Made by a program: the position numbers and the translations under genes. This document shows, one piece after another, positions 43,528-54,579 of a DNA stretch of 64,000 bases. The stretch comes from Effrenium voratum (Eukaryota; Sar; Dinophyceae; Suessiales; Symbiodiniaceae): positions 267,501 to 331,500 of the forward strand of contig CAUJNA010003806.1 in the NCBI GenBank assembly GCA_963377175.1, read 5' to 3'. A model generated the notes under the pieces. That model was not told the origin of the DNA. It saw only the letters and a program-made list of their open reading frames with translations, and did no database searches. Numbering within the stretch: position 1 is the stretch's first letter; every line of letters begins with the position of its first letter.

Positions 43528-44229
43528 CAGTTGCCAGACCATCCGTGCACAGCAATCCAGGCAGCTCGTCCAGAAGCGTGTCTATCCTGAGCTACGAAAT
43601 TGCAAAATGGACATCACTACTTGAGCAGCACCCTTCTTGCAGTTCAGGACAAGCTGCTGACTTCGGTATAGAGGATCCTGACACTGCAAAAGCAACAGAG
43701 GGGGAACATCAACCTGATAACCGCAGTTTGCCATCTGCAGGGCACCTCTGCATCTACCAGCAAAGCATCTGCACCACAGGGAGCAAAAGGATCCTGCAGC
43801 CAAGGCAGAAGCTCGACAGGGTCGGCGCTTGTTCGAAATCACAGCTGCCTCTGTGTCGGAGACAGTTATCTGTCGCGCGCAATCCTAGAAAATGCAATGT
43901 GTAATGTCCACAATCACATGCATCAAATGTCAAGATAGTATACTCGCCACTGGCGAACATATGCCTCAGGATGGTACCAATCCAGGATAGAACGCAAAAA
44001 AGTGCAAGGCGTGGTCGAACAGCAGGATACCAATCCTCAAACAGGCAGCATCTCGCCCCACTCAATATAAGCCATGATCAATCTGCGGTATTCTTCAAAG
44101 CGACTTAGCGACTTGCCGCCAATGATTTTATCAGGATGTTTCCTTTATTTGCTTTGAAATTCGTTTCTGTTGTTTGTTTGATTCATTTTTTGTTTTTTGT
44201 GCTTCTCTGGATGATTATCGCTTCTTTTT

Positions 44230-44257
44230 CTTGCTTCCTTGCTTGCTCGCTTGCTGC

Positions 44258-44291
<34 letters not shown>

Positions 44292-44340
44292 TGCCTGCCT
44301 GCCGGCCTGGCTTGCCTGCTTCCGTGCTTGCGTGCTTGCG

Positions 44341-44371
<31 letters not shown>

Positions 44372-44425
44372 TTATTTGTTTGTCTGTCTGTCTGTCTGTT
44401 TGTTTGTTTGCTTGTTTGTTTGCGT
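44230..44425. repeat. Compound tetranucleotide repeat
   Basis: About 195 bp kept almost wholly in a four-base register that drifts through CTTG, GGCT, TGCC, GTGC-TTGC, TTGT, GTCT and back to TTGT. All frames are open on both strands because four-base repeats cycle through frames; the resulting Cys/Leu-rich and Lys/Gln/Ser-rich frames are not genes. Confidence 0.95.
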
Positions 44426-44869
44426 ACCCGCTTGTACATGCAGGCACGACCCTCTTTTGCTGCAGTCAGCAACACTGCACCAGCCGCGGCATTTTGGCCG
44501 TGGCTCGCACCAGCATTTCTTTATTGCGGTGGCGGCTTCTTGTGCAAGACATGGACGCGCAAGTGGTCAACAAGCGACAAATAGTTGCTCTCTTTGCAGT
44601 GCTGCTGGCTCTGCCGACATTAATCTGAGGTGTTGACCGAGACGAGGGCTGTTCCATGAAGCCCAACAGGGATCGCAGTGTCCACATGACCTCGTTTCAA
44701 GACATCTTTCAGGACCCCATGGAAACAAGATCCACAACCTGGTAGATCCTTGCCTTGCCAAATGCATCTGACATGAGATCCAGACTTGTGGCAGAAGGCC
44801 GCACTGCAATGATCTTTGCGTCCTGAGCGAACACTCAACGCTTCAGGAAGCGTTACGCCATGTCCATGG

Positions 44870-47160
44870 CTGGGAAAATTGGGCAGCGCGCGCTTCTACG
44901 ACAAAAATGGTGGCAGGCACGACCGGCAGGGTCTCCGAGTAGTCACTGGGAGCCTGGGCAATACAAACTGACTGGAGACAGCAAGGTTGTTTGTGTCGGC
45001 GTCCACAAATGGCACAAACACGCCCCGTAAGCAAATCGCAATGTAGTCCACGGTGCCACGGTTCAGCTCAGGCCTCTCTGCCTCGCATTCTGTGCATTGC
45101 AAGCCAAAGGTATCGGCTGCAAGGCCTTGTCTTTCCGCTGACCCTTCTCATCAAGGTTGCACATATACTCCGTCGGCACCTGGCTTCAAGTTTGCTTGGA
45201 CCGGTGAAACAGATCCAAGGTCCAGCGCCTCCACACGCTGGCTGCAAAAGTTGCAGGTGGCCTGGGCTGAAAGGCTGGTCGCCCTTTCCGAGCGCCTGCA
45301 AGCGCCTCCCTGCCATGGTTGTGCCAGGTGAAGAAGGCGTTCACGTAGGCTTTGCACCGGTTGCACCGAAAAGGGCCTGCAAAAGAAACCCTGAAACCTT
45401 CGCCTGACCGGGCCACGAAAGTCCAGCCTGATTCACCAAGATCGACACAGGGGATGGGCGCCTGGCAGCGCAAAAGCAAGGCTTGAACGACACCGCTTAC
45501 GCAGCCCAACCTCGAGCGTAGTTAGCTCGGCAAAGGGCTGGCAAATCGCCTCATAGCTGAAGCAAGCAGGAAGGTACCACATGGTATGGGATCCCCACTG
45601 CCATGGGCACGTGGGCTGTGTTGGCAGTCGAAGGATACGCTGGCACCTCTCAAACACAGAGCTCTGCCAGGCTTTGCCATGCCATGTTCGAAATACACAG
45701 GCACAAAAACACACACTTCCAACACAATGGCGTGCCTGGTTGACTGTGGATCGAATGAACTCACACGAGGCCGAGCCCCGATCAATGACGGTACAAACCT
45801 TGGGCACCAGCTTATGGCCAACTGCTAAAAGTGTGAGCAGCTCTGAGAGGAAGGCTGTTGTTGCTGCTGGCGGAACATGATACTTGCTGGTCTCATAGAC
45901 CTGCCCAGAGCCACAAGAAGACAAATCAGTGGAAGAAGGAATCTCTATCCACACCGCACCTTGCCACCCTCATCCTTGATGGCTTCCGGCTGTCCAACAG
46001 GTCGCGGCACCTGGCGTGTGAGTTGCAAGCTTACTTAGAGCTGCTGCTGAAACTTGCCCGGAGCCTGCTCGGGATCGATTCTTGAATTCTGCTTCTTTGA
46101 CTCAGTCCTTGCGCGGCCAATCTTCATTGGTACTATGTCGCCTTGGCAGTGGCTCAAGGTCCTTCTTCTACTCGAGGTCGGCGACGAGGCAGGTGCACCA
46201 AACTTTCTTGGTGTTCCTCAGAACGAAAGCAAGCAAATGCTTCAGGATGTGTCGAAGCCCGCCTCCTGAAAGTGGGCGATTTACGTTGGTCTTTGTTGGT
46301 GATGCATCCAACGTATAGGCAGAGTTCGACCTGAGTTGCAATGCGTTTAAAGCCAGCATAGGTTGCCCACCCCTGCCTCTTCGTCGCCCCTCCAGGCCTT
46401 TCGCAAACATCATGCGCACAACCCACAAAGTCCACGGCACTAGGATTGCGGAGTCAACCTGGTAAGCTGCTGACGTGAAGTTCCCTGGAGTGTAGCCTGT
46501 AGGTGTGAAAGCTATAGGAGTATAGGCACCCGGTGTTTTTGTCCCAGGTGTGTCGCCACCTCAGTACCCACTCCCCATGTCATTCTGTATATCATGCCCA
46601 TTGGTTGCTTGGCTTTCGGCACCGACACACTGGTCGAGCACGAGGCAAAACACACTGGGTGGCCCACCATACATGGTGAAGGATGCGCCGCCTGCAAATA
46701 GGTGCGGGATTTGAACAATCAGGCCATCACTCTGTTGGCTTACGCATTCTAGGGCGATCTGCGCCTGGTGGTGGTGACATGCCACCAGAAAAAGGAGACC
46801 CGTGCATCCTCAGAGCATTGGTCTGTCTCTTCCCCCGATGGCAGAGCTGGGCTTCAGGCACTCCGGGCGGCGAAAACCCAAGAGGGGGTGGCGCTGGTAC
46901 TGATGCCTGCATATCTCGTGGCTCTGGTGAATGGAGTTAACTACTGCAAGCGGTTCCTGGATGGCCCCTGGCTTGTAGGTTGGGTATGAGCTGACTGGGC
47001 CTTGTGAAAGACGAGCTGAACCGTTGATATCGTAAACTGAGGGACGGACGGCTTGAGCAGGCAAAGCGACTGGGGGCAGAACTTCCAGAAAGTCTGCTTG
47101 TTGGGGAAGAATCCGGTGGTGTTGATGAGCCCTGCGCGTTAAAGCTATCACTGGCTGGAA
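44870..47160 (-). CDS. SEC24: SEC24 homologue, COPII coat cargo adaptor (partial, N-terminal two-thirds seen)
   Basis: SEC24 selects cargo for COPII vesicles at the ER. Exons read in order on the - strand: a low-complexity Pro/Tyr/Gly/Thr-rich N-terminal region at about 46,440-47,150 (TPGAYTPIAFTPTGYTPG; PAPPPLGFSPPG), typical of SEC24; about 45,736-45,790 (CEFIRSTVNQ); 45,594-45,646 (VPAYPSTANTAHVPM); from 45,556 (YEAICQPFAEL); 45,428-45,461 (APIPCVDLGESG); 45,306-45,376 (PFRCNRCKAYVNAFF); 45,229-45,261 (ATCNFCSQRVE); 45,126-45,179 (VPTEYMCNLDEKG); 45,038-45,081 (AERPELNRGTVDYIA); from 44,945 (DYSETLPVVPATIFVVEA). The two C-x2-C pairs form the SEC23/24 zinc finger, and RPEL..GTVDYIA with the following strand opens the trunk domain. 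Exons join in frame through introns of 37-92 nt, mostly GC-AG. The rest of the trunk, helical and gelsolin domains was not found; coding-like stretches at 44,470-44,840 are unassigned. Confidence 0.78.
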
Positions 47161-47164
47161 TTGC

Positions 47165-49200
47165 CCTTTCGATCCAGGACTTTGCCAGCTTGGCTCTGCG
47201 CCTCTCTAAAAAATTTGATCTTGGACATCCCATTCTCGTTGATGACGTCCGGCCTTCGATTGACGCTTGAGACATGCTAGGCCATCTGTGACACAGGAGG
47301 CGAGGCACCAATGGATTTCCCTGGCCTTGAATTGCTCACCGAGGAGGTCCTTGACACCTCAGCTCGTGGGATTTGGTGTCTTGGCGCTTCAGGTCTCAGT
47401 CCGGCACATCGAGGCCGTCATGGGACGGCTCGGTCTTTGCAGGGCCTAGCAGTTTGCGGTCGCGTCAGCCGCAGGTTGCGTATCCCAAGGGCTCGGGCTG
47501 GCTGCTGGCGAGGCATTGGCGATAAGCACCTCTGAAACTGATTCAACTTCCATAGGACCATGCGAGATGTGCACACCGCTCAATGAAAACAGGTATCTAA
47601 GCGAGCCACCGGATCAAAGCAAGCTGGCTGCATCCGCAAAGTGCATCGTTGCAGCCCACAAGGGCTGATCTACTGCGTGATGTGGCAAGCTTTGTTTGAG
47701 CTACCTATGCTTCGAGAGATTGATCCAGCTTTCAATTTGCAAGCTTCTGGTATGCCAGATCTCTGGTTTGCTTATTCTGATGTTGTACATGTTGTATATG
47801 TAATTACAAATTGAAATGTGCGGCAGGTGCTGGCAGAGTTCATGCAGATTCGGCCAGTTTCATTCTAGTCACTTGAAGCTGCCAAGCAAAAGGAAATCAA
47901 TTCGGCAGCAGGTGCAATTGTCAAAGTGCCAATGCCATGTCCAAACACTAAACTGCCCCTGCAACCGGGGCACTCGTTCTCTGCAGACACGGCCTCTGCT
48001 CGGGCCAAGGTACTCATAACAGACCTGCCGGGTGCAAAATACGCGGGGCCAACGAGACGGCACGCCGGCATTCGAACTCATGAGAATGCTGCACCTCTCA
48101 ATGCCCTTCAAGTTACCACGAGTGGCTGGGTTCCTGGAAATGCACGATATGATGAATGCGCTACGCAAGCTTCGACTCGCGCATGTCAAACCCGGGACCT
48201 TTTCTGGGAAAGGGAGATTTACACGAAAAATATATAATCCGAAGAAGGTCCCCAGATTTGACACACGGCTACCTGTAAGGAAACGACTTGGTAAAGTCTG
48301 TGTCGCCCATGTCAACGCTGAGTTCCCACTTTAGAGCGGTGGTCTGAAACCATCCTGCCAGGAAGGAAACCAAAACCATCCCCGGCAAACAGCCGCAAAC
48401 ATGCACTGGGTCACGGCCAGGGCATTGGACGCATATGCCTCGGTCACCCCAAAGGCCCAAAGCTCACCTCGCGTTTCATTCGGCGACGAGCACCAGGCGA
48501 TGCTCCCCACGCTGCTGAGTCATGAAGGATGTTCTTCCTTTTTCCGAGTCCTCGCACCAGAGGCAAGGCTCAGTTGCCTTAGTGCTGGTCCAGGCAAGCA
48601 CCAGCTTGCAGGGCCGTCCTCATGGCCAACTCTCTTTGAAAAGACCTGTGGACATGTTGCAAGAACCTCAAAGTTGAAGCCAGACTCCCAGGCCCCGCGG
48701 CTCAAAACAAATGCACCTTTTGTCTAAGCGCGTTCGGAAACTCCGCCGCAAAGCTATGTAGGAAAAGGGCATCCTTGCTCTGCGATAAGCTTTCGGTTGA
48801 TGCCTTTGATTGGTCTCGCCCTTACCCTAAGACCAAGTCTAGGCTCAGGAGGTGAGAACATGCAGCCAGAAACGCTTTGCGTTGGAGACGCCTTCCCAAT
48901 GGAATCAGCGCCGCTAGGACTTCACGCTCACCGCGTCACATGTTCGTGCCAGAATATGGCATTGGCTACAGCAAATAAAGTGCCGCCAGTCAGCAGTGAA
49001 CTCAAGATGTGGAAAAACAAACACACAAATGCATACCAGCAATGTCTCTGAAATGAGTTCTCTGAGGGCTGAGAGGCGCAAGCAACTCATCACACCTTTG
49101 GTGGTCTGGGCTTGGGTGCGCTAACAGTCGGCCAAATCCAGGCCCTTAGCCTGGTGCAAATGTCCAACCCTTTGCAAAGGCACAGGGTCAAGCCATGCCT
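47165..49200. other. No firm gene; one candidate - strand exon
   Basis: The only coding-like stretch is about 48,545-48,735 on the - strand (KGAFVLSRGAWESGFNFEV then LATCPQVFSKRVGHEDG). It looks like part of a beta-rich domain but has no resolved ends. The remainder shows nothing I can support. Confidence 0.3.
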
Positions 49201-49207
49201 GTGGCGT

Positions 49208-49900
49208 CTACGTCGGTTGCTCCTGGCAAAGTCTCAAGCTGCTCTTCGGCTCAGAGCCCTGCCGTTGAAAAGGCGTGTGAACCAGCCTGTGGCAAGCTGA
49301 TCCCGTCCAGGGAAACCTGCACAGGCGTCGCAAACAAGTCCGGTTGCAGTTGCAATGACAATGCCTGGCCTGCTTTATGAACTCCGCTGTCTGCTGGCCG
49401 CTGGGCTGATGGGGGAGGATTTTCCTGTCATGCAAGTCACCTTCAATCGAACATCGCAGCCAAAATGCGAAGTAATTGGCCGCCTCCGGCACAGAGAACT
49501 GATCAGTTTTGATTGCTATTCCTGAGATTACATCATAGCACCGAGAGGTTGCTATAGCAAAACCGAAAATATCGTTTCGGTTGTCTGCCACCAGAGATAC
49601 AGAAAAGCAATGCCTGAAAAGCTCAGCCAGGCAGCTCTCGTCTCCAGGTTTGCTGTCAGCATCTTCACCAGGCTTTTCACAGTCTGCCCCCTCCTCACTG
49701 TGACCAAGCATCACAACGTGGCACATGTCAAGATCAAGCCATTGAATTAGACGCGGGTTCCTTCCCAGCAAGCGAAGAAGAAACAACCCAGCATGAACAG
49801 GGATCCCGTAGAGTTTTGGCACCCGCGGGAAGGGCTGGTCGTGATTGACTCGAAAGCGGGTGTGGCAGTATTCCGACGTTTCAGCTGCAGTGTCTCTTGA
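49208..49900 (-). CDS. Unidentified protein, one long exon
   Basis: A - strand frame stays open for about 690 bases and reads FRVNHDQPFPRVPKLYGI, GLFLLRLLGRNPRLIQWL, DLDMCHVVMLGHSEEG, an acidic linker (GADCEKPGEDADSKPGDES), then CFSVSLVADNRNDIFGFAI and DQFSVPEAANYFAFWLR. The last part before the stop at 49,208 is Cys/His/Arg-rich and may be past the real splice donor. There is no ATG at the upstream end, so the start is in another exon. The mix of amphipathic helices and strands suggests a folded domain, but I cannot name it. Confidence 0.45.
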   Translation of the reverse strand, partial: SRDTAAETSEYCHTRFRVNHDQPFPRVPKLYGIPVHAGLFLLRLLGRNPRLIQWLDLDMCHVVMLGHSEEGADCEKPGEDADSKPGDESCLAELFRHCFSVSLVADNRNDIFGFAIATSRCYDVISGIAIKTDQFSVPEAANYFAFWLRCSIEGDLHDRKILPHQPSGQQTAEFIKQARHCHCNCNRTCLRRLCRFPWTGSACHRLVHTPFQRQGSEPKSSLRLCQEQPT

Positions 49901-49904
49901 TTGA

Positions 49905-51175
49905 TTTGAATGTTGGCACCTGTTTCAACTGCCTGGGCCATCCGTTCCTGAGACAATCCTTACTGCAGATTTCCATGTGGCATTCTAGCAAATGGTTTGT
50001 GCAATCCCCGAATTGGAGCGGAAGATATGTGGAAAGTCTAGGTGGGAACTCCACGTCAAAATTTCAAGTCTTATGCAATTCTCCGATCATTCTGCTAGAG
50101 TTTTTGCATGGCGGGTAGGGTAGTGGTTGTGGTGCGGCATGTCTGATTCACAATGCAGTGGATGCGAGTCACAATTCACATTATGCGCTGATGTTGCTGG
50201 AAGAGCGCCAAAGGCCAAGGTTGGGCCTGTATCACCGGCATCCCCACTGTCCTACTCAAGCACTAGATTAAATGGAATGGCCAGCTATGTGGCACACAGC
50301 CTGAACATGATGCTACTGTATTTCGATGTTGGCCCCAAATGCAAGCTGGCAGTTTCATTCCATAAACTGTCCTGTCTCTCCTCATGATTGTCTAAGCCTG
50401 CTGCAAACAGAAAATGGACGGATTGCCCAATTCGGGCTGCACAGCAAAGGCCGTCCTCCGGAATGGCAGGCTTTGCACAGCTCTCTTCCGGCGTCGATGG
50501 CCTAGGAACTTCCTGAGCTCGAGGCTATGGGATTGAGTTGCAACGTGATGCCATGCTCTCCATTCAGCCACGGCTCCATCGACGGCACCGCCGTGAAGAC
50601 AGAAGGCAGACTACGCTTGCTGTGACGGTCCAGGGCGCCGTCGCTGTCTGGGCACGGGGCACCAGGTCCAAGCAAGACATGGTGCCCGCCGAATTTGCCG
50701 AGTTTTGCGTGCATGAACAATGTTCCCAGACACGCCTTATGAAGCTTGCATGCGTTTTTGGTTCATCAGCCACGTGTCACTACTCACAGATTAGATGCTT
50801 CTGATTTCATGCAAGGCACAACTCATCAGCCGTTTTCGCGCCGAAAATGTCAGGCAGGCTTCCTTGCTCTGCACGAACATAGGACTCCTGAGCTTCTCAA
50901 TGGTGCTTGCACAAGCTCAGACACTTTGCTTGAAGGCTGTGTTTGCGTAATTTGTCAATGACTGAACAGTTGCAGCAGCAGGCCAAGACACTGACAAGCA
51001 CATTAGGTGGGTAGACCAAAAGACCAGCATGCGCAAGACACATGTGACAAGGATTGTGCAATGTTTGCCCCACGTCGACGTTGAAACTGCTGAAATCAAA
51101 GATCGCTCGGCATGCCATGCCAAGCAGCTTTGGCATTGATGAGAAGGAAGGTGCTTTCTGAGCTGCAGAGTGGAG
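49905..51175. other. No supported gene
   Basis: Frames are short and scattered on both strands. The C-terminal exons of the bestrophin gene may extend into 50,900-51,175, but I could not fix them. Confidence 0.35.
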
Positions 51176-51179
51176 CAAA

Positions 51180-53951
51180 GATAGCAGACTCCTTGGAAGC
51201 AGTCGAAGAGTTCATTGCAAGGATGCACATTTCGCCAATCGGCCTATTGTAGTCCCGCATCATCTCCTGCATCGGAAAGGTGCGTTTGCAAAGGCAAGAA
51301 AGGGGCTCTGTGAGAATCGATGCAAGCAGCAGTTGCAGTCGTGCCGACTATTTGTAAAGCAGTTTTGCCAAATCGTAAGCATGGTGTAACTGTCAGAGCT
51401 CCCAGCCTTGATGGGCAAATCGTTGGCATCAGCACCGAAGGGCTGATCGATCTCTATGGCGATGTACATCAGGCACCAAAACGATCCTGCAAGGTGCTCA
51501 ATCGGCCCAGCGAGCGAGCCCAAGCCTGGATCCAATACTGTGGATGGACAACATCCGTTCGCACCACTTTAAAACCATGGGAAAAACCGTTGTTTGTTGG
51601 TATTTGCAAGGAAATCATCATTCCAGGGTTTCTTAGGTAGTGCAGGATTTCGTCCATCCACAGTGTGTCGCAATGCATCACTCGCCATTCGTGGCCTGTC
51701 ACCAGGAAGGACATAAACGCAGCCCACCACCAGGTCCTGAGCTGAGCAAGCACTTGGAGGTTGGATGGCTTCAACCTGTGTGTCTGTACAGGCGATCATA
51801 ACCACCGCCCCCAAGTGCTGAAACTGAAATCTCTGACTCTCAGCGACTCCGGCATCTAGCTTTCCCAATGCACTCGCAGGTAAGCCAGCCTATCTTACTT
51901 TAGTTGCCGACCATTTGCAAGCCTTGCATAGACCTGTTCAAGCTTGAAATGCTGGACAATACAATATGATATGTGCTCTGGAAAAAAAAGGATCCTGGCG
52001 AAGTTCGGGTTGGAAAGCAACATAAACTTCCCGAAATGCTGAAGCGGGACGGGCATACCCCAAAGAGCTCCTGCTGATGGCTGCATCGCCAACGCGTGAC
52101 GCATATTGTCCAGCTCTACAGGAATAAGTGAAGCCATATTTACTAGCTATCCAAACTTTGCACTCACTTGGTCGGCGAGGTTTCCACATAGAAACTGGCA
52201 CTTTGTTCGATGTCGTGCACTTTGCGATTACATGAGCGGTAATGTTATGTCTTATTGAACTTGCTGTTTCCATCTCCGCACCTGGCGCACCAATCATGGA
52301 ATCCGTTCTACGCGCGAGTTGCGCTCCCTGCCAAGTTGCGCCACCACCAAGCTCGCCAGCATCGGCGTGACTACCCAATGCACTGTCAGCCTCAGCACGT
52401 TCGGACGGGCTCCACGGTTCCAACCCTTGCAAAGTTGGCGAGTGGCATGCAAACCAGCATCTGCGCATAGGGAAACGGGAAAGGTATGTCCTTAGCAATG
52501 CCCAAATTGCAGATTGCATTACCAAGCCACAACTCAAGTGCCTCTTTTGTACCATCCGAAATCCGGCTTGCAACCAGGCATCCTTGATCTTCCGCGCATT
52601 GTTTAATGTCACAATGCCGCGGGAGAGCTCCTGATGGATGCGTGAGCTCATGGCCAGCTCTCAGTGAGCCGTGGCTGGTTGCAGCTTCCTGGAACGCTCG
52701 AGACAGAATCGGCGGAGGCACATCGAGGACTCCTTGCGCGCGCCGCCACATGCGGTCTGTGTGGCAAAGCAAAGCCTTTGAGAGCGGCCTCCATCTGCAG
52801 ATTCCACGATGAGCTGCTGAACCCACTGAAGAAGGACCTCAGCTTTGGCTATCGAACTGCTGTGCCGTGACAGCTCACAGCCTCGCATTGGTCGTGCGCT
52901 TCCAGCAGGAACTCTAAATGGCCCGGAGCGATGCCCTCCTGTCAGGCAAAGGCCTTCAACGTCCCTTGCAAGGTGTTGCGATCAGACTGACTCAACTCCG
53001 GTCCGTGTCGAGGATCTCTACCGAGTCGTCAGCGTCTGTGTCACACACCTCTTAGTCGCAGATTCACAAGTGGCTGGGCTCACAGCTTCACAGCAGCCTG
53101 CTGTAGTGCTGCACAGTACATCATGCTTGCCAGGCGAACGAGAAGCTGCTTGAATTCCAAGACCTCGCCCAAAAGTGCTTTTGGCAGCGCAGCAGAAAAC
53201 GCGCTTTGCGAGCTGCCCCCGGCCTTCTCGGCCTTCTCGGGTTTCCGCGAGGCGAAGGCAAAGAGAGATGAAACGGCGTTGAACCTCCGCGAGACATCCC
53301 CATGACGCGGCCAAAAGCAATTGGCCAGGCTGAGCTTCCGGCCACTCACCACGGACTTGACTGATCAACGTCGCACCCTCCCAAAAGCGGGAGTATGCCT
53401 GGAGAAAACAAGAAAAACAAGGCAGAGGCTTTCCTGCTGGAGCCGGCCTGGTTGTTCCGGAACACAACTAGGAAGCCAAGGACGAAGGTGTAGCCGGACC
53501 ACATTACCTCCACACCTGACCGGCCGGGAGCAACGAATCTCGAGATGCGAGTCGCATCTTAACCTCAAAGCGAAACCTCATGACACCGCTAGAAAAGTGG
53601 CACCATCCATTTGCTCCGCAAAGTCCGGCAAGCCGTTGCTGTTATGGTCTGGTGCAAACCTGCGGCGTCTTGCATGCATGAAGGACTGCTCGACCAAGCC
53701 TGCCTTCGAAGCAGATCATGTAGCAGGGCTGCAAATATGGCGTTCGGCACCGCCCAGCGCAAACCCTTCGGAAACACTGATCCTGCAAGCGAAGATACTG
53801 CAGAAAAACATAGTCTAAAAGCACTGACGCTGATAGGCCTCGTATTCTGAGGATCATCAAGAGTGTCCTCAGCAAATGGAAACCCCGCTCCAGTAGAGTG
53901 CAGAAAATTGATGCTGTCAAGTTGCCATGCTTTTGCCTCATACACAATCAT
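51180..53951 (-). CDS. Bestrophin-type anion channel, at least 13 exons
   Basis: ATG at 53,951 begins MIVYEAKAWQLDSINFLH. Exons then give GSVFPKGLRWAVPNAIF (from 53,782), GLPDFAEQMDG (about 53,595-53,640), MWSGYTFVLGFLVVFRNNQ (53,448-53,507), AYSRFWEGATLISQVRGE (53,343-53,398), FNAVSSLFAFA to LEFKQLLVRLASMMYC (53,284 to about 53,085), DDSVEILDTDR, GIAPGHLEFLLEAHDQ, EVLLQWVQQLIVESADGG (to 52,789), VLDVPPPILSRAFQ (52,689-52,732), ELSRGIVTLNNARKIK (52,583-52,630), DIPFPFPYAQMLVC (52,447-52,490), LTVHWVVTPMLASLVVAQL (from 52,390), MYIAIEIDQPFGADANDLP (51,407-51,486) and EMMRDYNRPIGEM (from 51,266). The FRNNQAYSRFWEG stretch, the membrane segments and PFGxDxNDLP are bestrophin signatures; the latter is the acidic Ca2+-binding region in animal members. 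Bestrophins form pentameric chloride/bicarbonate channels. Every splice site I could fix uses GC or GA donors. The C-terminus is unresolved. Confidence 0.85.
51537..51664. mobile_element. MITE-like element, 128 bp, 13-bp terminal inverted repeats
   Basis: ACTGTGGATGGAC at 51,537-51,549 is the exact reverse complement of GTCCATCCACAGT at 51,652-51,664. The 102 bp between carry no gene. It lies in an intron of the bestrophin gene, just upstream of the exon beginning at 51,486. No clear target-site duplication is visible beside the ends, so the family is not assigned. Confidence 0.6.
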
Positions 53952-53954
53952 TAT

Positions 53955-54535
53955 GTCCTGCCAGCAAAACGCCTGAAATTTTCAACATGCAAGCAGAAAG
54001 CAACTCACAACACATGGCTCCTGTCTTCACACAGGCACAGCCAGGCACACGAGCGGAAAAGGGACAGAGTTTCCAAGAACAGCGTCCAACGAGTGTTTCT
54101 CGTCTACCTCTTGAGCTAAAGCTACACACAGGCCCGCCAAAACATGTGCAATTCTCTGCCAAAGCATGCACTCCAAGGTGTGCATGTGTGTGCGTGTGTG
54201 CGTGTGCGCAAGTGTGAGGATGGGATATTCTGCCTTCATTTGTCTTCCAAAGCGCAAATGTTTGTGTGTGTGATAGTGGTTTTCCTGGCGCTCACAAGGC
54301 GACAAGGCACAATAATTCAATAGGAACAGCGACACTTGTGGAAACTTGCAAAAAACCCTGCACAGTCAGCCGCTCCATTGCCTGCTTTTGCTGCGGATCT
54401 TTGAAGATGACCATACACCTAGGATCAAGTCTACAAGGGCTACAACTCTTCTGCCTCTCGCACTGTTCCCATTGCCTCAATAGGGCCCCGGGCTCAACGC
54501 CTGGATTTTCTGCATGTCTGTACTTCACGGTGAGC
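53955..54535. other. Upstream of bestrophin, no gene seen
   Basis: Contains a GTGTGTGTGCGTGTG run at 54,180-54,210 and no supported exon. It may include the bestrophin 5' region. Confidence 0.35.
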
Positions 54536-54579
54536 ACCTTCGTTCATGGTTCTCGCAATGAACAAAGGGGCACGCCAGC

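Noticed and set aside
44136..44636. Several 80-166-residue frames, Cys/Leu/Ala-rich or Lys/Gln/Ser-rich
   Set aside because: They come from the compound tetranucleotide repeat, which keeps every frame open on both strands.
51469..51774. 101-residue - strand frame across the MITE-like element
   Set aside because: About half of it is the element itself, the frame does not continue the bestrophin, and the flanking exons join better without it.
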